Positions 23,201 through 30,739 of a DNA stretch of 32,641 bases are shown here, one piece after another. The translations under genes were made by a program, and so were the position numbers. The notes beneath the pieces are model-generated. The model was not told the origin of the DNA. It saw only the letters and a list, made by a program, of their open reading frames with translations, and did not search any database. This stretch comes from Burkholderiales bacterium (lineage in GTDB: Bacteria; Pseudomonadota; Gammaproteobacteria; Burkholderiales; Ga0077523): positions 1 to 32,641 of the forward strand of contig JAIESW010000088.1 of assembly GCA_019745565.1 (NCBI GenBank). The letters are read 5' to 3'. Position 1 is the first letter of the stretch. The number at the start of each line of letters is the position of its first letter.

Positions 23201-23998
23201 TCAAGCGACCGGCGGCATCAGCGGCGGTGGCGGCGGCGTGGGCTTGCCGCGCACCTTGGTGTAGAGCCAGTACACGTAGCCGGAAACGCCGTAGATGGCC
23301 GCCACCGTGAAGAGCAGCTCGGGCAGGTTGTCGGAAAAGAAGAACACCAGCGCAATACCGAGCGCGATCACCACCACCACGGGAAACGGCACGCTGCGGC
23401 GGATGTTGATGTCTTTGCCGCTGTAGTAGCGGACGTTGCTGACCATCGTGATGGCCGCAGCGACCGTGACGGCGATCGCCACGTACTTCAGCACGAAGCC
23501 GTCCGTGACTTTGAAGGTCTCCATGCACCATACGAAGCCAGCGACCACGGCCGCGGCGGCCGGACTGGGCAGCCCCTGAAAGAAGCGCTTGTCGACGGTG
23601 CCGATGTTGGTGTTGAAGCGGGCCAGACGCAGCGCCGCGCAGGCGCAGTATGCGAAGGCCGCGGCCCAGCCGACCTTGCCCATGCCCTTCAACGACCATT
23701 CGTAGACCACGAGTGCCGGCGCCGCACCGAAGGCGACCATGTCGGACAGGGAATCGAACTCGGCGCCGAAGGCGCTCTGGGTCCGCGTCAGCCGCGCCAC
23801 CCGACCGTCCAGCCCGTCGCAGACCATGGCGATGAAGATCGCCGCCGCGGCCGCCTCGAACCGGTTGTTCATCGCCTGCACGATCGCGTAGAAGCCCGCG
23901 AACAGCGCCGCCGTGGTGATGGCGTTGGGCAACCAGTAGATGCCCGGCCGGAAGCGGCCTTTACCCAGCCACTTCTTGCGCGGACGGTCGTAGTCCAT
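23201..23998 (-). CDS. pssA: CDP-diacylglycerol-serine O-phosphatidyltransferase
   Basis: Membrane enzyme making phosphatidylserine from CDP-diacylglycerol and serine, 265 aa, of the integral-membrane (Gram-positive/Bacillus-like) PssA type. The CDP-alcohol phosphotransferase signature is complete: D61, D64-G65, A68-R69, G78, D82 and D86 in the DGxxAR-x8-GxxxDxxxD pattern. About seven hydrophobic helices follow. The C-terminus ends in a proline run (PTPPPPPLMPPVA). ATG 23998 shares its A with the TGA of psd (TGATG), so the two steps to phosphatidylethanolamine are translationally coupled. The frame is open further upstream only over psd. Confidence 0.94.
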   Translation of the reverse strand: MDYDRPRKKWLGKGRFRPGIYWLPNAITTAALFAGFYAIVQAMNNRFEAAAAAIFIAMVCDGLDGRVARLTRTQSAFGAEFDSLSDMVAFGAAPALVVYEWSLKGMGKVGWAAAFAYCACAALRLARFNTNIGTVDKRFFQGLPSPAAAAVVAGFVWCMETFKVTDGFVLKYVAIAVTVAAAITMVSNVRYYSGKDINIRRSVPFPVVVVIALGIALVFFFSDNLPELLFTVAAIYGVSGYVYWLYTKVRGKPTPPPPPLMPPVA

Positions 23999-24642
23999 CA
24001 GCGAGTCGGTAACTCCGCGAGCACGGTGGACGTAGCGTAGACCACGTCGCCCACTTGCGCGAGGGGTCGGGCGTCGGGCGGCAGATACACGTCGACCCGG
24101 GACCCGAAGCGGATGAAGCCGTAGCGTTGGCCGCGCTCGAGCCGGTCGCCGGCCTTCACGTAGCACAGGATGCGGCGGGCGATCAGGCCCGCCACCTGCA
24201 CGCAGGTGACGTCGCGACCGTCGGTCGTGACGATGTGCAGCGCGTTGCGCTCGTTCTCCAGCGATGCCTTGTCGAGGGCGGCGTTCAGGAAGCTACCGGG
24301 GTGATACCACGCTCGCTTCACTTCGCCGTCCACGGGACTGCGGTTGGAGTGGACATTGAACACGTTCATGAAGACGCTGATCTTCAGCGCCTCGCGCTCG
24401 AGATAGGGATCGCGCGCCTTGCCCACCACCACGATCCGGCCGTCGGCGGGCGAGAGCACGATGCCCGCCTGGGTCGGCACGACCCGCGGCGGATCGCGGA
24501 AGAACTGCAGAACGAACAGCGCGGCGAGCCAGAACGGGATCGACCACCACCCGCCGAACCAGGTGACCACCAGCGCGATCGCGACGGCCAGCGCGAGAAA
24601 CGGCCAACCTTCGCGAGCGATCAGGGGGTGCGGGTAGTTCAT
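23998..24642 (-). CDS. psd: Phosphatidylserine decarboxylase proenzyme (short type)
   Basis: Converts phosphatidylserine to phosphatidylethanolamine at the inner membrane; 214 aa, the short (PSD-A) form. An N-terminal hydrophobic segment (about 12-48) anchors it. Visible marks: FFRDPPR, SPADGRI, FMNVFNVHSNRSPVDG and the self-cleavage site FGS in IRFGSRVDVYLP, where S181 would become the pyruvoyl group of the 34-residue alpha chain. ATG 24642 is preceded by GGGGGT about 6 nt upstream. It is 34 nt after ilvC and coupled to pssA by TGATG. The ilv-psd-pssA-leu order places phospholipid genes inside the branched-chain amino acid block. Confidence 0.95.
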   Translation of the reverse strand: MNYPHPLIAREGWPFLALAVAIALVVTWFGGWWSIPFWLAALFVLQFFRDPPRVVPTQAGIVLSPADGRIVVVGKARDPYLEREALKISVFMNVFNVHSNRSPVDGEVKRAWYHPGSFLNAALDKASLENERNALHIVTTDGRDVTCVQVAGLIARRILCYVKAGDRLERGQRYGFIRFGSRVDVYLPPDARPLAQVGDVVYATSTVLAELPTR

Positions 24643-24676
24643 GCCTCACCCCCCACAGCAGACGTCGCGCCGCACA

Positions 24677-25693
24677 TCAATTGCGCGACGTATCCACCAG
24701 CCGGTTCTTCTTGATCCACGGCATCATGTCGCGCAGCTTCGCGCCCACGATCTCGATCTGATGCTCGCGGCCGATGCGGCGCATGGCGCCCAGCTTGGTG
24801 GCGCCGGTCTGGTTCTCCAGCAGGAATTCCTGGGCGTACGCGCCGGTCTGGATCTCCTTCAGTATCCGGCGCATCTCGTTCTTCGACTCCTCGGTGATGA
24901 TGCGCGGGCCGCGGGTGAAGTCGCCGTACTCGGCGTTGTTCGAGATCGAGTAGCGCATGTTCGCGATGCCGCCTTCGTAGATCAGGTCCACGATCAGCTT
25001 CAACTCGTGCAGGCACTCGAAGTACGCCATCTCGGGCGCGTAGCCGGCTTCCACCAGCACTTCGAACCCGGCCTGGATCAGCGCGGTGGTGCCGCCGCAC
25101 AGAACCACCTGCTCACCGAAGAGGTCGGTCTCGGTCTCTTCCTTGAACGTGGTCTCGATCACGCCGGCCTTGCCGCCGCCGATCGCGGCCGCGTAGGACA
25201 ACGCGTTGTCACGCGCCTTCTTCGACGGGTTCTGAGCGATCGCGATGAGGCACGGCGTGCCGCCGCCTTGAGCATAGGTGCCACGCACCGTATGGCCCGG
25301 GGCCTTGGGCGCGATCATGACGACGTCCAGATCGGCGCGCGGCGATACCTGGCCGTAGTGGATGTTGAAGCCGTGGGCAAAGGCGAGGGTCGCGCCCTTC
25401 TTGATGTTGGGTTCGACGTCCTCGCGATACACGCGGGCGATGTGCTCGTCGGGCATCAGCATCATCACGAAGTCGGCGCTCTTCACCGCCTCCCCGATCT
25501 CCTTCACGCCGAGGCCGGCCTTCTTCGCCTTGTCCCAGGAAGCGCCGCCCTTGCGCAGCCCCACCGTCACCTTGACGCCGGAGTCGTTCAAGTTGAGCGC
25601 GTGGGCGTGGCCCTGCGAGCCGTAACCGAGAATCGTGACCTTCTTGCCCTTGATGAGCGAGAGGTCGGCGTCCTTGTCGTAGTAGACCTTCAT
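24677..25693 (-). CDS. ilvC: Ketol-acid reductoisomerase, class I
   Basis: Second step of valine/isoleucine synthesis: NADPH- and Mg2+-dependent isomeroreduction of acetolactate or acetohydroxybutyrate. 338 aa, exactly class I length. ATG 25693 (MKVYYDKDADLSL) follows AAGGGGA. Cofactor fingerprint GYGSQGHAHALNL (23-35); catalytic region APKAPGHTVRGTYAQGGG, KEETETDLFGEQ (Mg-binding Asp/Glu) and YFECLHELKLIVDLIYEGG; C-terminal SNNAEYGDFTRG. Gaps are 50 nt from ilvH and 34 nt to psd, consistent with one transcript. Confidence 0.97.
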   Translation of the reverse strand: MKVYYDKDADLSLIKGKKVTILGYGSQGHAHALNLNDSGVKVTVGLRKGGASWDKAKKAGLGVKEIGEAVKSADFVMMLMPDEHIARVYREDVEPNIKKGATLAFAHGFNIHYGQVSPRADLDVVMIAPKAPGHTVRGTYAQGGGTPCLIAIAQNPSKKARDNALSYAAAIGGGKAGVIETTFKEETETDLFGEQVVLCGGTTALIQAGFEVLVEAGYAPEMAYFECLHELKLIVDLIYEGGIANMRYSISNNAEYGDFTRGPRIITEESKNEMRRILKEIQTGAYAQEFLLENQTGATKLGAMRRIGREHQIEIVGAKLRDMMPWIKKNRLVDTSRN

Positions 25694-25743
25694 GATGTCC
25701 CCTTGATGTGTGGTTTGGCGAGGCGCGCGCGTGGGCCGCGTCC

Positions 25744-26235
25744 TCACACTCTCAGAATGCGTTCGCCGCGGCCGATGCCGGAAGCACCGGTACGTACGGT
25801 CTCGAGCACAGCGCCCTCTTCCAGCGCTTCGATGAAGGCGTCCAGCTTCTGGCCGGTGCCCGTCAGCTCGATGGTGTAGGTCTTGTCGGTCACGTCGATG
25901 ATGCGGCCGCGGAAGATGTCCGCCATGCGCTTCATCTCTTCGCGGTCCTTGCCGGCGGCGCGCACCTTCACGAGCATCAGCTCGCGCTCGATGTGCTCGC
26001 CTTCGGAAAGATCGACCACCTTCACCACGTCCACCAGCTTGTTGAGCTGCTTGGTGATCTGTTCGATGACGTCGTCGGAGCCGGTGGTGACGATCGTCAT
26101 GCGCGACAGCGTCGCATCTTCGGTGGCGGCCACGGTCAGCGACTCGATGTTGTAGCCGCGCGCGGAGAAGAGGCCCGCCACGCGCGACAGCGCGCCGGCC
26201 TCGTTCTCGAGCAACAGGGAGATGATGTGCTTCAT
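25744..26235 (-). CDS. ilvH: Acetolactate synthase small (regulatory) subunit
   Basis: Regulatory partner of IlvB giving valine feedback control, 163 aa (E. coli IlvH 163). ATG 26235 gives MKHIISLLLENEAGALSRVAG, the standard ACT-domain opening (about 1-80, with FSARGYNIESLTVA). A second ACT-like region follows (ELMLVKVRA, FRGRIIDVTDKTYTIELTG, KLDAFIEAL). The frame extends 13 codons upstream but without family match. It lies 72 nt after ilvB and 50 nt before ilvC. No separate promoter or leader was seen in the 72-nt gap. Confidence 0.96.
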   Translation of the reverse strand: MKHIISLLLENEAGALSRVAGLFSARGYNIESLTVAATEDATLSRMTIVTTGSDDVIEQITKQLNKLVDVVKVVDLSEGEHIERELMLVKVRAAGKDREEMKRMADIFRGRIIDVTDKTYTIELTGTGQKLDAFIEALEEGAVLETVRTGASGIGRGERILRV

Positions 26236-26307
26236 CGGTAGGTCAGGAGCGTTCGCGGGAATGAGGAGCGGCATGGCGGCACCGCGGCGACGGGTTCTTG
26301 CGCCCGC

Positions 26308-28005
26308 CTATACCAGGATCATCTCGGACAGGCCCTTGCCGCCCGGGACCATGGGGAAGACGTTCTCGGTCTGGTCGGTGACGAAGTCCATGAACACGAG
26401 CTGATCCTTGCGCGCGAAGGCTTCCTTCAGCGCCGGCTCGATGTCCTCGGGCTTCTCGATGCGCATGCCGACGTGGCCGTAGCTCTCGGCGAGTTTCACG
26501 AAATCGGGCAGCGCGTCCATGTAGGACTCGGCGTAGCGGTTGCCGTGGAAGAACTCCTGCCACTGCCGCACCATGCCCATGTAGCGGTTGTTCAGGTTCA
26601 CGATCTTGATGGGCATCCGGTACTGCTTGCAGGTGGAAAGCTCCTGGATGCACATCTGGATCGACGCCTCGCCGGTGATGCACACGACCTGCGAATCGGG
26701 GTGAGCGAGGTACACGCCCATGGCGGCGGGGAGACCGAAGCCCATGGTGCCGAGACCGCCGGAGTTGACCCAGCGCCGCGGCTTGTCGAACTTGTAGAAC
26801 TGCGCGGCCCACATCTGGTGCTGGCCCACGTCGGAGGTGACGAACGCGTCGCCCTTGGTGATCTCGTAGAGCTTCTCGACCACCATCTGCGGTTTGATGA
26901 TGGCGCTCGTGCGGTCGTACTTGAGGCAGTCGCGCGCCTTCCACAACTCGATCTGCGTCCACCAGGCCTTCAGCGCCGCCGCGTCCGGCTTCTGGCTGCC
27001 GGCGGCGAGCTGGCGGTTCATCTCGCCCAGCACTTCCTTCACGTCGCCGACGATGGGCACATCCACCTTCACGCGCTTGGAGATGGACGACGGGTCCACG
27101 TCGACGTGGATGATCTTGCGGTCTTCCTGGAAGAAGTGCTTCGGATTGCCGATGACGCGGTCGTCGAAGCGCGCGCCCACGGCGAGCAGCACGTCGCAGT
27201 GCTGCATGGCCATGTTCGCTTCATAGGTGCCGTGCATCCCGAGCATGCCCATGAACAGCGGATCGGTCGCCGGAAACCCGCCGAGGCCCATCAACGTGTT
27301 GGTGCAGGGATAGCCCAGCGCGCGCACCAGCTGCGCGAGGTCGGCCGAGGCGTCGCCCAGCACGATGCCGCCGCCGGTGTAGATCATGGGCCGCTTCGCT
27401 TCGAGCAGCAGGCCGAGCGCCTTCTTGATCTGGCCCGAGTGACCCTTCACGACCGGGTTGTAGGAGCGCAGCTCGACCTTGTCCGGATAGAAGTATTCGC
27501 AGCGGGCGGTGGTGACGTCCTTCGGGATGTCGACCAGCACGGGACCAGGACGGCCCGAGGTGGCGATGTAGAACGCCTTCTTCATCGTCACCGCCAGATC
27601 CTTCACGTCCTTCACGAGGAAGTTGTGCTTCACGCACGGGCGCGTGATGCCGACGGTATCCACCTCCTGGAACGCGTCCTGCCCGATCGCATGGGTCGGC
27701 ACCTGGCCGGTCACGACGACCAGCGGGATGGAATCCATGTATGCGGTCGCGATGCCGGTCACGGCGTTGGTAACGCCCGGACCGGAGGTGACCAGACAGA
27801 CGCCCGGCTTGTGGCATGTGCGCGCGTAGCCGTCGGCCGCGTGCACGGCGGCCTGTTCGTGCCGTACCAGGATGTGCTTCACCCGATCCTGCTTGAACAG
27901 TTCGTCGTAGAGGTGCAGCACTGCGCCGCCGGGGTAGCCGAAGATGTATTCGACGCCCTCGTCGGCGAGACAGCGCACGGTGATTTCCGCGCCGGTGAGT
28001 TCCAT
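26308..28005 (-). CDS. ilvB: Acetolactate synthase large (catalytic) subunit
   Basis: Thiamine-diphosphate enzyme forming acetolactate and acetohydroxybutyrate, 565 aa. Catalytic E50 lies in VRHEQAAVHAADGYAR; the FAD-binding middle domain has GGGIV and GARFDDRV; the C-terminal ThDP domain shows GGLGTMGFGLPAAMG and ITGEASIQM (443-451) then NLNN about 26 residues later. The usual metal-binding GDG(S) of this motif reads GEA(S) here, Asp to Glu, which I recall as common in betaproteobacterial IlvB. ATG 28005 is 10 nt after GAAGGGG, which lies within a small hairpin. First gene of the ilv block, with its own promoter at 28083-28055. Confidence 0.96.
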   Translation of the reverse strand: MELTGAEITVRCLADEGVEYIFGYPGGAVLHLYDELFKQDRVKHILVRHEQAAVHAADGYARTCHKPGVCLVTSGPGVTNAVTGIATAYMDSIPLVVVTGQVPTHAIGQDAFQEVDTVGITRPCVKHNFLVKDVKDLAVTMKKAFYIATSGRPGPVLVDIPKDVTTARCEYFYPDKVELRSYNPVVKGHSGQIKKALGLLLEAKRPMIYTGGGIVLGDASADLAQLVRALGYPCTNTLMGLGGFPATDPLFMGMLGMHGTYEANMAMQHCDVLLAVGARFDDRVIGNPKHFFQEDRKIIHVDVDPSSISKRVKVDVPIVGDVKEVLGEMNRQLAAGSQKPDAAALKAWWTQIELWKARDCLKYDRTSAIIKPQMVVEKLYEITKGDAFVTSDVGQHQMWAAQFYKFDKPRRWVNSGGLGTMGFGLPAAMGVYLAHPDSQVVCITGEASIQMCIQELSTCKQYRMPIKIVNLNNRYMGMVRQWQEFFHGNRYAESYMDALPDFVKLAESYGHVGMRIEKPEDIEPALKEAFARKDQLVFMDFVTDQTENVFPMVPGGKGLSEMILV

Positions 28006-28014
28006 GTCCGTGAT

Positions 28015-28028
28015 GCCCCTTCAGGGGC
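28015..28028 (-). promoter_or_regulatory. Hairpin overlapping the ilvB Shine-Dalgarno
   Basis: GCCCCTGAAGGGGC forms a 5-bp GC stem with loop TGAA, and the 3' arm AGGGG is the ribosome binding site 10-13 nt before the ilvB ATG. It could lower initiation unless opened; regulation is speculative. Confidence 0.35.
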
Positions 28029-28031
28029 TGT

Positions 28032-28103
28032 TCTGACTATGCAAAGAACCGGAGACGATACCGGCTCGCCCGATGCCGGTCAACGAAACGGTGGATAGTC
28101 AGA
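28032..28103 (-). promoter_or_regulatory. ilvB promoter flanked by an inverted repeat
   Basis: TTGACC at 28083-28078 and TATCGT at 28060-28055 with a 17-nt spacer form a good sigma70 promoter; the predicted start is near 28048, about 42 nt before ilvB, too short for a classical attenuator. A perfect 9-bp inverted repeat (TCTGACTAT 28032-28040 / ATAGTCAGA 28095-28103) brackets the promoter and could be a regulator site. Confidence 0.5.
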
Positions 28104-28180
28104 CGCTTATGGCATACGCCGGCGCCCCGGACCGGGTCGGATCCGGACGCCGACCGAACCCCGGCCGGTTAGCGGGCACT

Positions 28181-29026
28181 TCAGCGGTGTGCCTTGACCC
28201 ACTCGTTCCAGTCCTGGAACAACCCGGGGTCCAAAGCCGCCACGACCGAGCGCTGCCACAGGCTCGCGGCCCAGAAATCCGGATTCTCCAGGCTGGCCAT
28301 GCGCCCGCCCGCCTCTTCCAGGATCAGGCAGCCCGCGGCGTAGTCCCACAGCTTCTGGCCGCCATGCAGATAGACGTCGAACCGGCCGGCCGCCACGTAA
28401 CACCATTCCAGAGTTCCGGCACCGTAGTTCCGATGGGAGGCGTACGGCGGCGCATCCGCCAGCGCCCGCGCCAGGGGCTTGGGCAGCCGCTTGAAATCCA
28501 CGTTGGCCATGGCGCCCCGCAGGCGCGGGACGTGGTCCTTGATGGGGAGGGCCTCGCCGTTCAACCACGCGCCGGCGCCCCGGCAGGCGTAGAACATCTC
28601 GTCGGCCACCGGATCGTAGACCGCCCCCAGCACGGTACGCCCGGCACGCAGAAAGGCGACCGAGACTGCAAAGTACGGGACTCCATTGACGAAGTTGGAC
28701 GTCCCGTCGATGGGATCGACGCACCACAGTCCGGCATCGCCCGCGAGCCAGCGCTCGGTGTGCTCCTCGGCGGTCATCTCTTCGCCCACGACGGGGACGC
28801 CCCGCAGCGCCGTCAACTTCGTGACCAGGGAGGCCTGGGTGGCGAGATCGGCCTCGGTGAACAGGCTCCCGTCGGACTTCCGCTGGCGAGCGACCTTGAG
28901 GTAGCGCGGCATCACCTCTTCGGCGGCGACGGTCCGCACCACGTCGCACACGCGGGGCAGCAGGTCCCGATCGGCCGCCACCTGGTCGGGCGGCTCAGCG
29001 AGTGGTGCGCCCCGGACTTCGGGCAC
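28181..29026 (-). CDS. Inositol-monophosphatase-family phosphatase (SuhB-like)
   Basis: Mg2+/Li+-sensitive phosphatase family member, about 281 aa from GTG 29026, which has GAGG 8 nt upstream. The frame is open much further upstream but only across rsmE on the other strand. Motifs: metal-binding GEE (VVGEEMTAEE), WCVDPIDGTSNFVNG (the DPIDGTxNF signature) and WDYAAGCLILEEAGG (WDxAAG). All metal ligands appear intact. Possible substrates are inositol-1-phosphate, 3'-phosphoadenosine phosphates or other sugar phosphates; SuhB proteins also act in rRNA transcription. It is separated from ilvB by 175 nt and transcribed in the same direction, and is divergent from rsmE. Confidence 0.88.
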   Translation of the reverse strand: MPEVRGAPLAEPPDQVAADRDLLPRVCDVVRTVAAEEVMPRYLKVARQRKSDGSLFTEADLATQASLVTKLTALRGVPVVGEEMTAEEHTERWLAGDAGLWCVDPIDGTSNFVNGVPYFAVSVAFLRAGRTVLGAVYDPVADEMFYACRGAGAWLNGEALPIKDHVPRLRGAMANVDFKRLPKPLARALADAPPYASHRNYGAGTLEWCYVAAGRFDVYLHGGQKLWDYAAGCLILEEAGGRMASLENPDFWAASLWQRSVVAALDPGLFQDWNEWVKAHR

Positions 29027-29089
29027 GGTGTGGGCCTCTAGCGACAAGTGCAAGTAAACAAAGCAGAAATCGCGTGGCAGAATGGTAGC

Positions 29090-29863
29090 ATGAAGGCTCC
29101 CTCCGAAACCGGTCGGACACCCCGTCCGGGCGCCCGGTTTCATGTCGACCGCACCCTGGGAGTCGGCGCCGACGTGGCACTGCCGCCGGATGCCGCCCAT
29201 CACGCGGCGCGCGTGTTGCGCCTCTCCGAGAACGACCTGGTCACCGTCTTCGATGACACCGGCGGCGAGTACCTGTCCGTCATCGTGCGCATCGGCCGCG
29301 GTGAAGTGGTGGTGCGCACCACGACCTTCCTCGACATCGAGCGCGAATCGCCGCTCACGACCGTATTGGTTCAGGGCGTATCGAGCGGCGAGCGCATGGA
29401 CTACACCATCCGCAAGGCGGTGGAGCTCGGCATCACGCGCGTCGTTCCGGTCTTCACCGAGCGCAGCGTGGTGAAGCTGACTGGCGACCGCGCCGACCGC
29501 CGTACCGCCCACTGGCGCGCACTGGCGATCGCGGCCTGCGAGCAATGCGGGCGCAACCGGGTTCCCGTTGTCGACGCGCCGCTGCCCTTCGAACGCTGGC
29601 TCGGCGATCTGCCCTCGCCCCAGGCCGGAGAAGTACGTCTCACGCTGTCGCCGGCAGCGACGCAGCGCCTCGCCGATCTGCCCCGGCCGTCGGGACCGAT
29701 CGCCCTGCTCGTCGGACCCGAAGGAGGACTCACGAGCGACGAGGCGGCGCTCGCGCAACTGCGCGGTTTCGATTCGGTGCGCTTCGGTCCGCGCGTGCTG
29801 CGGACGGAGACTGCGGCCGTCGCAGCGCTTGCGGCACTCCAGACGCTGTGGGGAGATTTTTGA
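29090..29863 (+). CDS. rsmE: 16S rRNA (uracil1498-N3)-methyltransferase RsmE
   Basis: SPOUT-class SAM methyltransferase for m3U1498 of 16S rRNA, 257 aa (E. coli 243). ATG 29090 was chosen; a GTG at 29048 would add 14 residues unlike the family. An N-terminal PUA-like part (RFHVDRTL, HHAARVLRLSENDLVTVFD) precedes the knot, with KAVELGITRVVPVFTERSV, AIAACEQCGRNRVP, LLVGPEGGLTSDE and FGPRVLRTETA. The last two form the SAM-binding knot and are fully conserved. The residues before RFHVDR are longer than usual, so a later start is possible. It may be transcribed with the SDR 67 nt downstream. Confidence 0.95.
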   Translation: MKAPSETGRTPRPGARFHVDRTLGVGADVALPPDAAHHAARVLRLSENDLVTVFDDTGGEYLSVIVRIGRGEVVVRTTTFLDIERESPLTTVLVQGVSSGERMDYTIRKAVELGITRVVPVFTERSVVKLTGDRADRRTAHWRALAIAACEQCGRNRVPVVDAPLPFERWLGDLPSPQAGEVRLTLSPAATQRLADLPRPSGPIALLVGPEGGLTSDEAALAQLRGFDSVRFGPRVLRTETAAVAALAALQTLWGDF

Positions 29864-29930
29864 GAGGCCGCTCCGTATACTCGTGTGCAGCCGCGCACCG
29901 GCTCACAAGAACGAAATCGGAAGGGTCCCC

Positions 29931-30698
29931 ATGCAGATCGAGAACAGCACGTTCGTCGTCACCGGCGGCAGCTCCGGCCTCGGCCAGGCCACCGTCGAAC
30001 TGATCGTCGCGGGCGGCGGCAATGCCGTCATCGCCGATGTGAACCGCGCCGCCGGCGAGGCGCTCGCCGCCAAGCTGGGCCAGCGCGCGCGCTTCGCCGA
30101 ATGCGACGTGACTTCCGAAGAGCACGGCAAGCGCACCATCGCCCTGGCGCGCGAAGCGTTCGGCGGCCTGCAGGGCCTGGTGAACTGCGCCGGCGTCGGC
30201 GTGCCGGCGAAGGTGCTGGGCAAGGACGGCCCGCATCCGCTCGACCGCTTCACGAAGATCGTCGGCATCAACCTGATCGGCACGTTCAACATGATCCGGC
30301 TCGCCGCCGAAGCCATGGCGGCCGGATCGCCCAACGCCGCAGGCGAGCGCGGCGTGATCGTCAACACCGCGTCGGTCGCCGCCTATGACGGACAGATAGG
30401 CCAGCCGGCCTACGCTGCATCGAAGGCCGGCGTGGTGGGCATGACACTGCCGATCGCCCGCGAGCTGGCGCGCTTCGGCATCCGTGTGGTCACCATCGCC
30501 CCCGGCCTGTTCGAGACGCCCATGATGGCCGGCCTGCCGCCCGAGGCCCAGGCATCGCTCGCGCAGCAGGTGCCGTTCCCCTCGCGGCTCGGCAAGCCGC
30601 GCGAATTCGCTCAACTGGTCAGCCAGATCGTCGAAAACGAGATGCTGAACGGCGAAACAATCCGCCTCGACGGCGCGATCCGCATGGCACCGAAGTAA
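29931..30698 (+). CDS. 3-hydroxyacyl-CoA dehydrogenase type II-like SDR
   Basis: NAD-dependent SDR, 255 aa, resembling the HSD17B10/FadB2x group that oxidises short-chain 3-hydroxyacyl-CoA. ATG 29931 follows GGAAGGG at good spacing. Motifs: TGGSSGLG (cofactor loop), IADVNR (Asp after strand 2, NAD preference), CDVTSE, NCAGVGV, NTASVAAYDGQIGQPAYAAS (trimmed) with catalytic Ser, and YAASK as YxxxK; the insertion with GKDGPHPLDRF before the catalytic helix and PGLFETPMMAGLP after it are characteristic of this group. A TATACT at 29876-29881 might be a -10 box but lacks a good -35. Role in fatty acid or branched-chain degradation is inferred from family. Confidence 0.88.
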   Translation: MQIENSTFVVTGGSSGLGQATVELIVAGGGNAVIADVNRAAGEALAAKLGQRARFAECDVTSEEHGKRTIALAREAFGGLQGLVNCAGVGVPAKVLGKDGPHPLDRFTKIVGINLIGTFNMIRLAAEAMAAGSPNAAGERGVIVNTASVAAYDGQIGQPAYAASKAGVVGMTLPIARELARFGIRVVTIAPGLFETPMMAGLPPEAQASLAQQVPFPSRLGKPREFAQLVSQIVENEMLNGETIRLDGAIRMAPK

Positions 30699-30739
30699 CC
30701 CACCCAACCCGAAGTCCCCCGACAACGACGCGCGCGCCG

